64,000 nt of DNA from Adineta steineri (GCA_905250115.1 CAJNOI010000046.1:297587-361586); one strand, 5' to 3'; shown: positions 27,001 to 39,011, counted from the first letter of the stretch. The notes: generated by a model from the letters alone, not told the origin. A program made the numbers and translations.

Positions 27001-27355
27001 GTCTTCTTGATCGTGATTTTGATCGTTGACGACGACGATTATGATGTGGTCGTCGTTGTTGTTGTCGGTCATTGTCATATATTCGTTTTGAATGACGATG
27101 ACGTGAATTTGGTGTATTTTTTCGTCGTTGAGAATCACCTGATCGAGATGATGATGATGTTGTCGTCGATGATGATGATGATGATGATATCGATGAAGAT
27201 GTTGATCTTGATCGAGTATTTCTTCGTCTATCACATGAATTATTTGCTTCATTATTTATCGATGAATGTCGACGAGTTTTATGATGATAGGATGAACGTG
27301 ATCGTTCGTCTTCACTATGTCGATCAGATGAATGACGTCGTTTATGACGCGTCAT
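18075..27355 (-). CDS. LAMMER dual-specificity kinase (CLK/Doa)
   Basis: The RS-rich isoform has 13 exons on the minus strand: 27355-27000, 22543-22261, 20357-20282, 20220-20200 (21-nt micro-exon), 19561-19495, 19428-19309, 19254-19088, 19026-18989, 18927-18871, 18814-18602, 18547-18468, 18407-18317, 18263-18075; 585 aa. The N-terminus is Arg/Ser/His-rich as in CLK kinases, followed by [15 protein letters not shown], the usual lead-in to the catalytic domain. Kinase hallmarks: glycine loop LGEGTFGKV, Lys277, the LAMMER-specific HTDLKPEN with Asp374 (in place of HRD), DFG at 411-413, and the signature [11 protein letters not shown] at 472-482. CLK/Doa kinases phosphorylate SR splicing factors in the nucleus (family knowledge). 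The 4.5-kb first intron contains two further candidate first exons, and a fourth lies closer to the kinase body. Drosophila Doa is known to use several alternative promoters. Confidence 0.93.
20759..21076 (-). CDS. Alternative first exon of CLK/Doa (Ser-rich, candidate)
   Basis: This exon starts [20 protein letters not shown], continues with a Ser-rich stretch, and ends at GAG|GTAGGA in phase 0. That matches the acceptor at 20357, so it would bypass exon 22543-22261 and give a 478-aa isoform. In-frame stops upstream of the ATG argue that translation starts here. Confidence 0.55.
22729..24680 (-). CDS. Very long low-complexity first exon, probably a CLK/Doa isoform
   Basis: A single 1952-nt open frame begins with [20 protein letters not shown]. 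It is rich in Ser, Thr, Asn and Pro, with two poly-Pro runs and a poly-Gln run, yet contains conserved-looking blocks such as [20 protein letters not shown] and [19 protein letters not shown]. It ends with two bases over at a weak donor (GG|GTGCGA). That is exactly the phase needed for the exon at 22543, giving a 1117-aa kinase isoform. Past the donor the frame runs into a CA/GT-repeat translation, which supports an exon end here. Alternatively it is the first exon of a separate overlapping gene that shares only exon 22543-22261. Function unknown. Confidence 0.6.
25628..25824 (-). CDS. Alternative first exon of CLK/Doa (short basic N-terminus, candidate)
   Basis: An ATG-initiated open frame of 197 nt ends at AAA|GTATGT with two bases over, the same phase as the 27355-27000 exon, so it can splice to 22543. 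It encodes [20 protein letters not shown], then a His/Lys/Arg patch. Joined to the common exons it gives a 532-aa isoform. The assignment rests on phase and position. Confidence 0.55.
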
Positions 27356-27727
27356 ATTATTTTATTATTATTTTTTTTTTCTATGAGAATAATAATCTTC
27401 AATAAGAGTTATTGAACAAAAAAAGAAAACAAAATAATATCCATATTTGATTCCATCATCTTTTTTGTTGATCGATAATCATTAGCTAAAACAAACATAA
27501 TGTTCCAAATGAGAGTATTCCAAACAAAAAAAAAATGAGATTCAAAACAGTTAAAAAAATTAGTTACTAAATTGACAAAAAATTTAAAAAAATAAATGAC
27601 ATAGAAAAATAAAATGAGAAAATAGAAAAATGTTAGTTATTTGATTTGAGCGAGTTTTTTTTATTGTTACAATTAGTTGAGAAATAGATGTAAAGTCGTA
27701 AGTAATAAAATAGAAAATAGAGATCTA
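27356..27727. other. Intergenic spacer between CLK and Derlin
   Basis: This 372-bp AT-rich sequence should contain the distal CLK promoter and the Derlin 3' UTR. Nothing else was recognised. Confidence 0.5.
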
Positions 27728-28802
27728 TTAATTGCCACCGAGAACATGACCACGACCACCAAATATTTGTCGACCAGGATTTCTGTCATTATTTTCAGGA
27801 TCATCTGGACGACGAGCTGTTGATGGTGGTGGTGTACCAAAACCACTCACACTTGCACGATCATTAGGAAAATAACGATATCTATGTAAGAATAGATAAA
27901 ATATAACTATTCAATATTTTGAAAGTATACATACAGAAAACTTGGTGTTTGTAAAAAATGTGCACCACCAAAATCTTGTGGATATTTAAAAACAAGAAAA
28001 AAATATAAATGACCAACAATAATACCACATAATGGTACTTGTAATCTAAATAACAAGAAAAATGTCGTTTATTTTAAATAACAAAGATTAACATACGTAT
28101 TTGAAATAACCCATCGAAATAATAGAAGAACCCATGGCATATACATTGCTTTAAATTGCATACCAAACCAGAATGACATCATAGTTTCTTTATTCAATTG
28201 ACACCATATATACATAACACTAAAAATCATTGCTTCCATTAATACCTTTCAAAATCAATAAAACAAAAACAAATTTTTTTCTCGAAATAATAGATATATA
28301 TTAACTTACAGATATTGATAATATAATACCAAGAATAATATTGCATATCGCAAGGAAAAATAAACAAAATACATAATCAGCTGGTTTACCATCGAAAGTA
28401 CCTTTTTTGAAAATAAATAAAAAATATTATTAATTTATTGTTTATTAATCTATACTTGTTTCAAGACGAGAACTATATTGGTAAAGAAAATAGAGATTAA
28501 TTAAATAATCAAAACTCAAAGGATAAAAGAGTAAACATGTCAGTAATCGCCAGATCTAGAAGAAAAATCAATACATAGATAGAGAACGAGAGAGAGAGAA
28601 AGAAAGAGATATTTTTTAAGAAAAACAAATAAAAATATACCTGAAATCTTCGAATAATTGGTCGAACATGGAGAGTAAGATTTATTGGATTAACTATTTT
28701 AAAACGTGTTGCAAATGGAACAACAACACAGGCTGTAAACCAGGTACGAGTTATAGGTGGAATACTTTTATACCATTGTCCAAGATCATTTGAAGTAGAC
28801 AT
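27728..28802 (-). CDS. DERL1: Derlin-1, ER-associated degradation rhomboid pseudoprotease
   Basis: Six exons on the minus strand: 28802-28641, 28555-28456, 28401-28310, 28245-28097, 28045-27935, 27881-27728; 255 aa, close to the usual 251. The start MSTSNDLGQWYKSIPPITRT aligns with the Derlin N-terminus. An in-frame ATG 39 bp upstream adds an untypical extension, so I prefer 28802. Family landmarks are LINLYFLYQYSSRLET, TFDGKPADYVF, WCQLNKE.MMSFWFGMQFKA and GHLYFFLVFKYP. The C-terminus VSGFGTPPPSTARR ends in a Gly-rich tail resembling the p97-binding region of Derlin-1. The protein forms part of the ER retrotranslocation channel for misfolded proteins (family knowledge). Phases are consistent throughout. 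Confidence 0.95.
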
Positions 28803-30833
28803 GATTATTATTTTTATGATTATTCTGGTAAATGAGTGCAAATGAAGAATAACACAAGATTGAAAGTTATTATTACACTAGCTAAATTTTGCTTTTATTA
28901 TTGCGACAAATACAAAGACGGAAAGAAAAGAAATATCGTCATGATTAGTCATTCAAATATTAGCCATTCACAAATCAAGGTATCAGGTTTTATTATTATA
29001 GATATTCGTTTGAAAATGTTGAAAATAGAATTCTATATAAACAAAAAAAAATAAAACTTAATAAGATAATATTTTACTAATATTAGATAATGACTTATAG
29101 CGACATCTGTCAAGCGAACTTGATTGATATTATTATACTGTTTAGATGTTTTTCTCGTTGATGAGAAGGAGTAATAAATAGGTATAGGTAAGTTATTGAA
29201 AAGAGTCGTTAACATTCCAAGGTCGAAAATATGTCTCAATTAGGTAGAATCGTAAATTTAGTAATATACTGTATTATACATAAACAGATTTCATCAAGTC
29301 GCTTATATATAAGCAATTTGTTGTTATTGAAAGAGAATAGAGCATTTGTCTACTGAGAAAATATTAAAAAAAAGAGTTCGAAGAATTTCATTACTCATTA
29401 TCAATTGTCTCTTTTGGACTATACTCTTTGATCGTGAATGTACTCCTGTTGTTATTAATCTTAGTTTAATTATTTATTGTTGTCCTTATAGAAACTGTCT
29501 TATTTGCACAATCGTAAACAAGAATAGGTACATATCGAGGGTAGGCTTTTTCAAAACAGTGCAATATGCGTCGTTTCATTTTCTTGTTATGAAGACGAAT
29601 TTTGTCAATGACAAAGAACCGTGACGGCAAGCCACACGCTTCATTATTCAAATAAAGCAATAGCACATGTATGTAATCGATGATCAAAACACTTATGATA
29701 GCGTTATTTGTATCTACATTATGTGTTAGATGTTGAATTGATTATAAAATGATATACGAAATATTCGTTCATGTTATTAAAATATTATATACTTAAATAA
29801 AAATTATTCTTTTTCTATATTTCATTTCATAATAACTGTCTCTTTTACGATATCAAAAGTTTGTTTTGAATAGTAAAATTACAGAAAGAAAATTTTCTGT
29901 TTTATTGTTTAAGTTGAACGTGAATAAATAGTAGACAAAATATTTTTGTTTAAAATTTTGAATGACTTTCGTCATATGAAAGTATTTGCAAAATATTATT
30001 ATAATGTGTTATGAATAATGGACAAATATTCTTTTGAATATTTTTCAACGTTGTTATGCATCGAAGTGCTATTATTGTAGAAAGAATTGTTATGTTAATT
30101 GAATTTTGTATTGTTACTATAAACACAATGGATATATATTCAACATCGTCATTTCAATTATTTTTATTGATCTTTATACGCAATAAACTATTCTGTTAAT
30201 TTTTCGTCCAAGATAAATAATGAATTTGTTAAGTAAATTAATTCACGAACGAAAATGTTTATGACATTCATAATAAAAGTAAATCTATTAATGTTCAACA
30301 TTGATGATTATATCTCGAGTTAAGCTTATGGAATTTGCTCGGTTTTAATATTAGTACTGTTTCGAAGAGATATAAATGAATTTACCAAAGGAAAGAATCA
30401 CAATTTTAATAAATATGATAATCAAGTAGACTTGTATAACTTTTATTTTTTCTTTTCAAAATCAAAGTATCCATTATATGATTTTATATTGTATAAAGTG
30501 GTTATTTGACTTGCGGTAATAACAAGTATATTTTAAGTGATGTATATTCAATGTTCGTACTGCGAAAGAAGAATGAAGACATTTGAGAAATCATTATGTA
30601 ACATGATCGATAATACACTCTTTTATTTCTATATACTATTACAAAAACAGGTTAAAAATCGAATTACGACTGCTTTATTATTAAAATTTGATTGAGAATA
30701 CACAATGAATTTTTTATTTTTCATGTATATTTTTATTTTTAATAAACAAACGAAAATATTATAAACATAAAAGAATACAATGTTAACTTATGTTGATTGT
30801 CACCAAAAAGTCATAGAGAAATATAAAATAAAT
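28803..30833. other. Intergenic region, 2 kb, with a possible gene relic
   Basis: This AT-rich sequence lies between the Derlin start and the 3' end of the next minus-strand gene. One minus-strand frame (29466-29687) has coding-like composition (for example RRILHCFEKAYPRYVPILVY) but lacks splice context and a recognisable domain. It may be a fragment of a decayed gene or element. Nothing else was recognised. Confidence 0.45.
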
Positions 30834-32003
30834 TTATGTTTGACGAATTAAACGATGCTGTTGAAGAAAATTGATACTACTCGAATTATTATAATAACGA
30901 TGATGATCATATGAATAATGACGCATAGCACGTGTTTGCATTATTAATGGTTCATGTCGTATACGTTTTACATCAGGTGTTTTAGATGGTTGAATAATTG
31001 ATGTAGTTAGTGTTGTTGATGGTTGAATTTCTGTTGATGATTCGGATTCATCATATCTCGAAGTTTCAGTAGTAATAATGGAAGGTATATTTATTTGTCG
31101 TGTAGACGACAAAGGATTTATCTAGAAGAATAATAAAGAGATTAATTTATTTAATAAAAAAAAGAATGTTAACATATTTACAGATGATGAAGAAGGATTA
31201 TTCTGTCGTTGTTGAAGTACATCTGTTGATGGCACTTGTGTTGTTGTTGTTGTTGTAGTAGTAGATGTTGTATGTGCAGGTAAGGATGAAGGTACTGATG
31301 ATGGTGATTGTCTATCAGATGGTCGAATTGGTTTCCACCATCGTGCTGCTGTTTCTTGTAAATGTTGTTGTACACGTTGTTTCGTACTGTTTGTAGTTGA
31401 TGTACTCATATTCATTGATGCTTCACTATCATTAGGTTTAGCATGTGTTTGAAGAACATGTAAAATTTTTGTTAGATTTGCCAATGTTATATATCGTTGA
31501 TTAGAGTCTGATGATAATACTGGTTGTTGTTTATAACTTGTATTTGGTCGTTGAATTGTTTGTGCTGATGGAAGATGAGTTGGTTCATATTGTTTTGAAC
31601 GTACTTGATAACGCGGTTGAAGACGTGTTGTTGATGGAAGAATAACTGGACATATAGCAGGTTCTTGAACAGGTTGAAGAAGAGTAGTAGTAGTAGTTGT
31701 TTGTTGTTGACGTTGTTGTTTAAATCTTGGATTAAGTTGTGAATAACGTTTTCGATGAATATCCATGACTGTTGTTAATTTTGTTGGCCAAGTCGATAAA
31801 TGTGTTGTAATTTTTTCTTTACAGCCCATAGGATTATTTTGATCGGTTGTCGGTTGAAATCCTGTAGATTCAGAATTGAGAAAAGGCAAAAGAGTATACG
31901 TCGTTTTATTTTCCCTCAATGATGTCGTAAAAGAAGAATTAGAAGAAAAAGAATTAGTGATTGTCGTAGTTGAAGATGAAGGAGAAAAATGTTGAACAAG
32001 CAT
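30834..32003 (-). CDS. Low-complexity Ser/Thr/Gln-rich protein, function unknown
   Basis: Two exons on the minus strand: 32003-31182 and 31121-30834, with a 60-bp GT-AG intron in phase 0; 369 aa. The protein starts MLVQHFSPSSSTTTITNSFS and is dominated by Ser, Thr, Gln and Pro runs. More ordered patches are ITLANLTKILHVLQTHAK and ARWWKPIRPSDRQSP. The C-terminus contains RQINIPSIITTETSRYDESE and RIRHEPLIMQTRAMRHYSYD, ending in RLIRQT. No signal peptide, membrane segment or known domain is visible. The intron, long frame and ordered patches support a real gene. It could be a nuclear or cytoplasmic disordered scaffold; no function is assigned. Confidence 0.65.
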
Positions 32004-33191
32004 TATAACGATTCTTTTTGTTATTGCCTTTTTCTTTAACTACTGTCGTCAATGTTGTTTTAATGTCGTTGTTGAGCCAGTAGGGCTGCCGCCACTACTC
32101 GAAAGAAAACAGTAAAAAAAAAAGGAATTGAAAATGAGAGAGACAAAATTCATTTGTGACTATCGTATTATTAATCACTTACTAACACACATTTCTTACG
32201 TCTAGATTTTGAAGTTCGGCTTTTAATGCTTATTTATTTTAGAATGTGTAGAAAAAAAGCAAAGAAACATAAGTATTGATTTAGATATTTTTATCCTATT
32301 CAATTTTAGATAAGAAGGTTATTTTTTCTATAAATAAGTTACACAAAAAAAAACGAACTTGATTATATAAATCAATTTGATAAATACAGTCACCTATTTT
32401 TTAGTTATGAATAAATGAATAAAAATAGTCGAATTTATTTACTAATAAATTATACTTCAAATATTAAAATAATATTATTAAAAAAAATTTATTTTTATTG
32501 AGAAAATAAAAATCTTAACTACGTTATATTCTTATTTTTCTACACTAAAATGACCTTGATTATCATTTGTACTGTTACGAATATAAGTGTTACCTAAAAC
32601 ATGATTCATTCTGTTCTTTTTTTTCTTGTGAAGGGTATAAGTAAAGCATTTACTGTTCAATAAAAGGAAATGTAACCTACTCTTATGAATAAGAATATTA
32701 AATTCTTATATAATATTTTAAAGATACATTTCTAATCAAACTCATCGATGAAGTAAGATCTGTTTTATAAATTTTCATACATACCTATCATATTTTTATT
32801 ACTATTCCAATCCATCGATGTTTTACACGAATGAAATGATTTTTTTTCTTCTGAATATTGATGTTTATTTAAATATATCCAAAAAATCAAATATGTCTAT
32901 TCTTTCTTCTTTTGTTCTTTTCTTATTTCTAATTAATGTTAAAGCATTGATAATGCTTCCAACCATTTGATGTTAAATATACTTTTCTCGAACTTTCTCA
33001 TTATATTACATAGAATTTATATTCAATCATTAAAAATAATGCATAAGTTAATCTTCATCACCTCCCCTATTTTTTTTTGCTTGTTTATTATTAATCGAAA
33101 AAAGAACAATAGAATATTCTATGTTACTTGATTATTATTTTTATTCACAATAGATTTACAATAAAAAACAATACAGACTAAAAAATAAACT
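32004..33191. other. Intergenic spacer
   Basis: This 1.2-kb AT-rich sequence lies between two minus-strand genes. A GC-richer patch near 32080 (CAGTAGGGCTGCCGCCACTA) lies just upstream of the low-complexity gene and may be part of its promoter or 5' UTR. No repeats or RNA genes were recognised. Confidence 0.5.
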
Positions 33192-36100
33192 TTAATAAGA
33201 AAGTGATGCCTGTGCACTAAATCCACGTCCATTATAATATCCATTTGATCGAAACACAACTAACATAGCACCTTTTGTACTAACAAAACGTAGATTATTT
33301 GAATTTGCACCTGAACCACAATATTTTGGACCGGGTTGTCCTTTAATAAAAAAGAAAATATTTATTCTATTAAAAACTAACTTTTTTTTCTAAACATACC
33401 AATATGATAATAACGTATTTCAACTGTATCATCACAATTATTTGAATTTGAATTAGGTACATTAAAATCTGTAAATTGAATATTAACATGATAGGATTTT
33501 GGTCCTCTTATATAATAATAACATTCAGAATTTGATGGATATAAACTTGGATAATTTGGTGATGATATTGTTGCCTCGGAATTTGATCTTGTCAAATCAA
33601 TAACACGACTACAACCTATTTTACAAGTAAAAATCCAATAATATTCATTATATACATAAACTAATACATACCTCTATCAGTTTGTCTACGTTTTCGACGA
33701 CGATGTTCTTTATCACTTTTTGTTGGTGCTATTAACAAAAAATAGGTAGATTTTTATTTATTTTTTTTCTTCTTTGATAACATACTACAAGTTCCATTTA
33801 TTATACTGATATCATCAAATGCAATATAATTATATTCAGATGTTGCTGATTGATATTCAAATATAACTTGATAATCAGCATCATCAAGAATTGTTTGTTG
33901 TACTTGTTTCCAATTAACATCTATTAATGAATTAAAAATTTACTATTATATATATTATGTAAAATTTACTTTGATCTTTTTCATTAAATATAATAACAGT
34001 ATCTTCTTCGTTATTTTTGATAATTTTAAGTTTACCAACAGCTCGTCCATGAACTGAATACCAAAATTGTAAACAATGATTATTTTTAATTGAAGATTGT
34101 GAATGAACAGATGAACCTAATTCAAATGATTGTCCATTTTTCGAATGATTTCTATGTTCAATTAAAACAAGATATTTTCCATCTATTAAAAAATCAATTA
34201 TTATTTTTTAAAACAAAATTCCCTTTTACCTCCACGTGTATGATCATTAATAGGTCGACTTTGATCGGCTTGTATTCCACGTTGAATTTTCCAATCATGT
34301 GTACTTTTTAATGGACATTTTTCATGGGCAAGATCAAATGTACAACTGAGAATAATATCCGCTTCTAAAAAAGAGTATAAATTCAAATTAAATATAAAAA
34401 TATTTTTTGTATTCATACGATTGCATTCAGGATTTTGGCATGCTTCAATTTCAAATGAATCACCACCGATTGATGCACATGGGTTAGCACTACTATGAAT
34501 ATTTGTATCAGAACATAGACGAGTGCGAACACGGACACCACTACCACATGATTCACTACAATTAGACCATTCATTCCATTCAAGCCATCGAAGAACACCA
34601 ATAATTAAAAATGTATGATTTTATAAAAATGGAATAAAAAAAACAAATTTAAATTTACCTGGAGTTGCTGCTGTTGTAGTTGTTGTAGATGTTGTTTCTA
34701 CTACCTCCGGTTCCGATGGTTCAGGTTCTGATGGTTCAGGTTCTGATGGTACAGGTGTTGTTGTTGCGGGTTTCGATGGTAATACTCGATCTGTGTCTAC
34801 AAAGAGATAAAAAATATTTTAATCATTCATTCTTATATATAAATAAAGAAAATTATGATTTTACCTAAATATCCTTGAAGTAAATTACATTTTGTACCAT
34901 AAAAACCTTCTGGACATGAACATTTGCAATGTTGATTAATATAACCTTCATTTACACATTCTGGTTGTGGATCACATGCATCAGCACAATGGTATCCTAA
35001 ATTTGCTAATTTACTATCAAGAAATGATAGACCTGTACGTTGACCCATAAGAAATTGACGTCGATTATCACGAGCTTCCATAACATCCTAAAAATTGATT
35101 ATTTTATTTTTAAATAATAATCAAAAAGAAAAAGAAATTTATTATTTACTGTAGGATAGTAATGCATTATAGAACCAAGATCATAAGGTTGGCCATAATA
35201 ACCAGGCATTGGATTAGGCATTATATCATATTGAGTTGCTTCACTACTTGACATTAAACTAAAATAAAGCCGAATTTCCAAATCACGATCTGTACGTGCC
35301 ATTTCATGATAGAAACCAATAACATGTCCTAATTCATGAATAGCTGAACCAAGTGGACATTGCATTGGTAAATAAACAGAATAAGATGAAAGATAACCAC
35401 TTGAAGATGGTCTATAACCAACAAATGTTGCACAACTAGAAGAAGAAGAAAATATATACATTTAAATTTTTATATTTAAAATAATAATCAAACCCAGATC
35501 CCGTATCTTCAACAGTAATTTTTGCATTTATATCCCAATGACGTTGTGAATCATAAGGTTCAAAACGAATGCATGTACGTTGATGCCAATGCTGCATAGC
35601 AGTTAATACATTTTGTTGTACTCGATAGTCTATTTTGAAAATAATTCGATCAGTTAGTTTTTTTGTAAGGGAAATACATCTTACCGATGCCTGAAATAAA
35701 TTCATAAGGCACTACTGCACGTGGCCATCGATTACTAGTACCATAACGATTTGTTTCAGCAACTATTTTTCGTTTGGATCTATTTATTGAAAGAAAACAA
35801 ATTAGTACAAAAAAATATAAAGATTAAATAGGAAAAATGAATATGCTTGTCTATAAAAAAACAAAAGAATGTCTACCGTTTTGAATTGGTTTGTTCAAGT
35901 TCTTCAATTGGAATGAGTATATCACCATGAGCAACATATTTTTTATTATCTTTAGTATTACCATCTAATTGTAAATCAGGTAATTGCATTTGATCAACAG
36001 GTACTGGATGAATAACCTTGAGAAAAAAATATTAGATAATTATATAATAATAACAATTCAATAACTTACCGGTTTCGAAATAATACGACCATCATCAAGA

Positions 36101-36228
36101 ACATTATGGCTAAATTTATGAGATTCCTTTTCTCTTATGTCTTCAAATGTTTGTTCATTTTCACATTCCACAACGATAAGTAGTAGTACGAGAAAACTTA
36201 GACTGTAGGATAAAAAACTTAACTGCAT
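33192..36228 (-). CDS. Secreted astacin metalloprotease with EGF, TSP1, MAM and CUB domains
   Basis: About 14 exons on the minus strand: 36228-36070, 36016-35877, 35779-35685, 35629-35494, 35435-35150, 35087-34865, 34796-34659, ~34598-34419, 34364-34230, 34182-33970, 33920-33789, 33728-33672, 33615-33400, 33340-33192; roughly 690 aa. A signal peptide (MQLSFLSYSLSFLVLLLIVV) and propeptide end at a furin-like RSKR (100-103). The protease domain has the astacin zinc site HELGHVIGFYHE (H210, E211, H214, H220) and Met-turn SIMHYY. An EGF-like module (CKCSCPEGFYGTKC) follows, then a Pro/Glu/Thr linker with repeated SEPEP, a TSP1 repeat (EWSNCSESCGSGVR), a MAM domain (CTFDLAHEKCP ... YIAFDDISI), a basic RRRKRR linker and a CUB domain. 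Secreted matrix, cuticle or hatching protease roles are typical of the family. The acceptor before the TSP1 exon is not canonical (see findings). Confidence 0.9.
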
Positions 36229-37899
36229 AGCTTGACGACAAAGGTATACAACTTAATGAATTGAAAAATAAATGAGTGTGAGAATATATAGATGTGGTAG
36301 ACCATAAACAAATAAATGAAGGTAATCAACAACACAATAATATTTAAGTGCTAACTGCTAATAACAATGTCCTGAATAAGAATATGTATTGACAGAACAA
36401 GGCCAGCTATTATAAAGGTGCATTTTTTTTCAAGGATGCTAATCTTTACGATGATAGGATACTGATTTTTGTTTAGAGTAGGAGTTAAATTATTTGCCCT
36501 AACTATACGACACCCTTAAAATCACGAGTTTATGTTTTGACAAAAACAAGAAAACTATATTATCCCTGAAGGTTATAATTTTTGTTGATGTAATTCGTCA
36601 TATGCGAATATACGCATCTCAATTGGTATCTCATGACTTACTCCAATAAAATATAATACTATTGGTGTATTTGAATAGAAAAACAACTTGAAATGAAACG
36701 AAAATAAGAAGAATATTTCGTAGATCATGTAAGAATCCCTACAATTTTATACATCGTCTTGGTACAAATTATAATAGGATTCAAACAACGACAATCAAAT
36801 TAATATTACAATTCATATATAATTATAAAATATTCACGAAATACAAATTCGTTTTTTTTAACATTCAGTTTTTATTCTATAATGGTGAACAATTCACAAC
36901 AATACTGGTTGATACACACACGCGAAAATATTAGAAAGAGCAAAAAACATTCAATGCACTTTAGTGTTCTTTTCGCTTTATCATCAATAACTCACAATAT
37001 ACGCTTCTATACTTCATACGTTCCATCAACAGAACATTTATAAGATATATTCGTATAGAAAAGAAATAAAATGATACAGTAATTAGTATATTGATGATTA
37101 CTACATTAAACTCTCATCCACAATTGAAGGCCATTCATATAAGAAGGTTACTTCGAAATCACACCTGTAAAAGTCATATTAGGAGAATATGATCCTATAA
37201 AAAAATTTCCGTTCTGTAAAGTACTTGCAATCAACGATGTTGACGTCAGATTGATGTAAACAATAAATTATACCATTATAGAGAAAAAAGTTGAAATAAA
37301 CAGAAAAGAGGATTACGATCGATAAAAAAGAGTCAGTCATATTCAATAAATATAATGCAAGTAATCACTAGCTATTTAAATCAAAATCACAAATAAACAA
37401 ACGGTATATCTTATGAAGAATGTAACGAATATTTGCAGTCATGACTTAACCCAATTGATAATGAAATTGATTCGGACAGTTCCATTTACTAGTTTGTTTA
37501 AATAATTAGAGAATGTCCCGAAAAGAATATCTTTTCCACCATTTACTTCGTTGTATTAAATACCAAAATGTGCATCGTGAAAAGCTCTACAATTTTCAAA
37601 GGATGTCACGCCCGTTATATTTTACAGATATTTGTGTGTATTCATTTTTCATCCTTTTTCTTAGTATTTCTAAAACATTTCATGAGCCTAGTTATTCATG
37701 ATTTTGTAGAGAATTGATGTTGATGAATTGAGAAATATAAATAGATAAATGAAATTGGCAGACGAATCTTCATTCAACATAATGATATATTTTGTTTACT
37801 ATTGATAGACCTCTCTCGCCATTATGTATTTATTCAAAATTATCGTCTAATATATTATTTGAAATAATGGTAAAATACCAATTTGTCTTAGAGAAAAAT
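36229..37899. other. Intergenic region, 1.7 kb
   Basis: This AT-rich sequence lies between the astacin start (-) and the 3' end of the dioxygenase-family gene (-). It should contain the astacin promoter. The small frame at 37513-37701 (+) has no family resemblance or splice context. Nothing else was recognised. Confidence 0.5.
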
Positions 37900-39011
37900 C
37901 TATTTTACAACATTTCGAATATAAAGAGCAGCCATCATTCCATAATATGTTGGATGACATGATATAAAATTTGTCAATAACCAATTAGCAGATGGATGAA
38001 TTGGTTCCGATGCATGATCTACTTGATTTTGAATTAATTCATTTTCCATTACACCTTGCATAGTCAATGATCCAGTATAACCACAACTAAGAGCAAATTT
38101 TTCTATATTTCCTGCTTGATTAATCAAAATCTTGTCATCTAAACAATACAATTTATTTTCTGACTGTGAACGTTTTCCAGTTATCCAATCTTGTATAAAT
38201 TCATCGAATAATTTAGCAGATTCAGTACCACTTTGTGGAAATATTGAAAAACATGTTGGATCAGGTTGATAAATTAATGGTAATTGAGCTGACCATTCAT
38301 GTGTATGTGCTTGATCACCACTTATAACTAAAAGAATACGATACGAAGATTGATTGCACCATGATCGAAGTAAACGACCAAATTCTACTAAAATAGAACG
38401 TTGTTCTATTCGATAAGATTCTTTTTCTTCATCTAAATACAATTACAAAAACTAAAATAAATTAATATTATTAAACTTCTCATACTTGTTGTGCCTTTAG
38501 CTGGTTGTGCAATAATAACAATTTTAGGTTGTGATTGAATCGAAATATGTTTTAATGGAATAGTATTTGATTGTTTTTGTAAAGCTAATTGATGTAAAGC
38601 AAAATATAATGGTACAACTTCACCCCATCTTAATGGTACACTTAAACCACCAAATGCTAACATTCCTTCGACTCTTGGTAATCTTTGTTTTAAATATAAA
38701 TATAAATCTTGAGATATATCACCATCTAAATTAATATCAACACTATAATCAGTCCATTGATTATTCCATTCAGCATTTCCACTTGCTTTACTATTTGAAA
38801 TATTCGGTTGATAGACATTAAAAGCTTGATGAAGATTAATACCATGTGGAGTTAAAAGAATAATTACATCAGGATTTAATTCTGCTATTTTTTCACTTAT
38901 TTTCATACATGATTCATGAAGAGATTGAGCACCATTTGGTAGATCATCTCGATTTGGATCTAAAGTCATCGTTCCATGAGGAAGATACGCAACTCCAATT
39001 AAACCATTCAT
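37900..39011 (-). CDS. LigB-like class III extradiol dioxygenase family protein
   Basis: Two exons on the minus strand: 39011-38486 and 38432-37900, with a single 53-bp intron; 352 aa. The motif pattern fits the LigB/MEMO-type fold: AYLPHGTM (His12), PDVIILLTPHGIN (His56), a mid-protein SGDQAHTHEW (His218), and a C-terminal HPTYYGMMAALY (His335). His12, His56 and His218 are candidate metal ligands by position. Characterised members cleave catechol-type rings with Fe(II), while related MEMO-type proteins have other roles, so the reaction here is not assigned. Full-length members of this type are, as I recall, commoner in bacteria and protists than in animals. It shares a 362-bp divergent upstream region with the IN-box gene at 39374. 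Confidence 0.7.

Noticed and set aside
27007-27405. Plus-strand 132-codon frame
   Set aside because: It is the antisense shadow of the RS-rich CLK exon, mostly Val/Asp/Met from GAT repeats.
30834-31122. Independent small gene on the minus strand (92 codons)
   Set aside because: The acceptor at 31122 and its phase show it is the second exon of the low-complexity gene starting at 32003.
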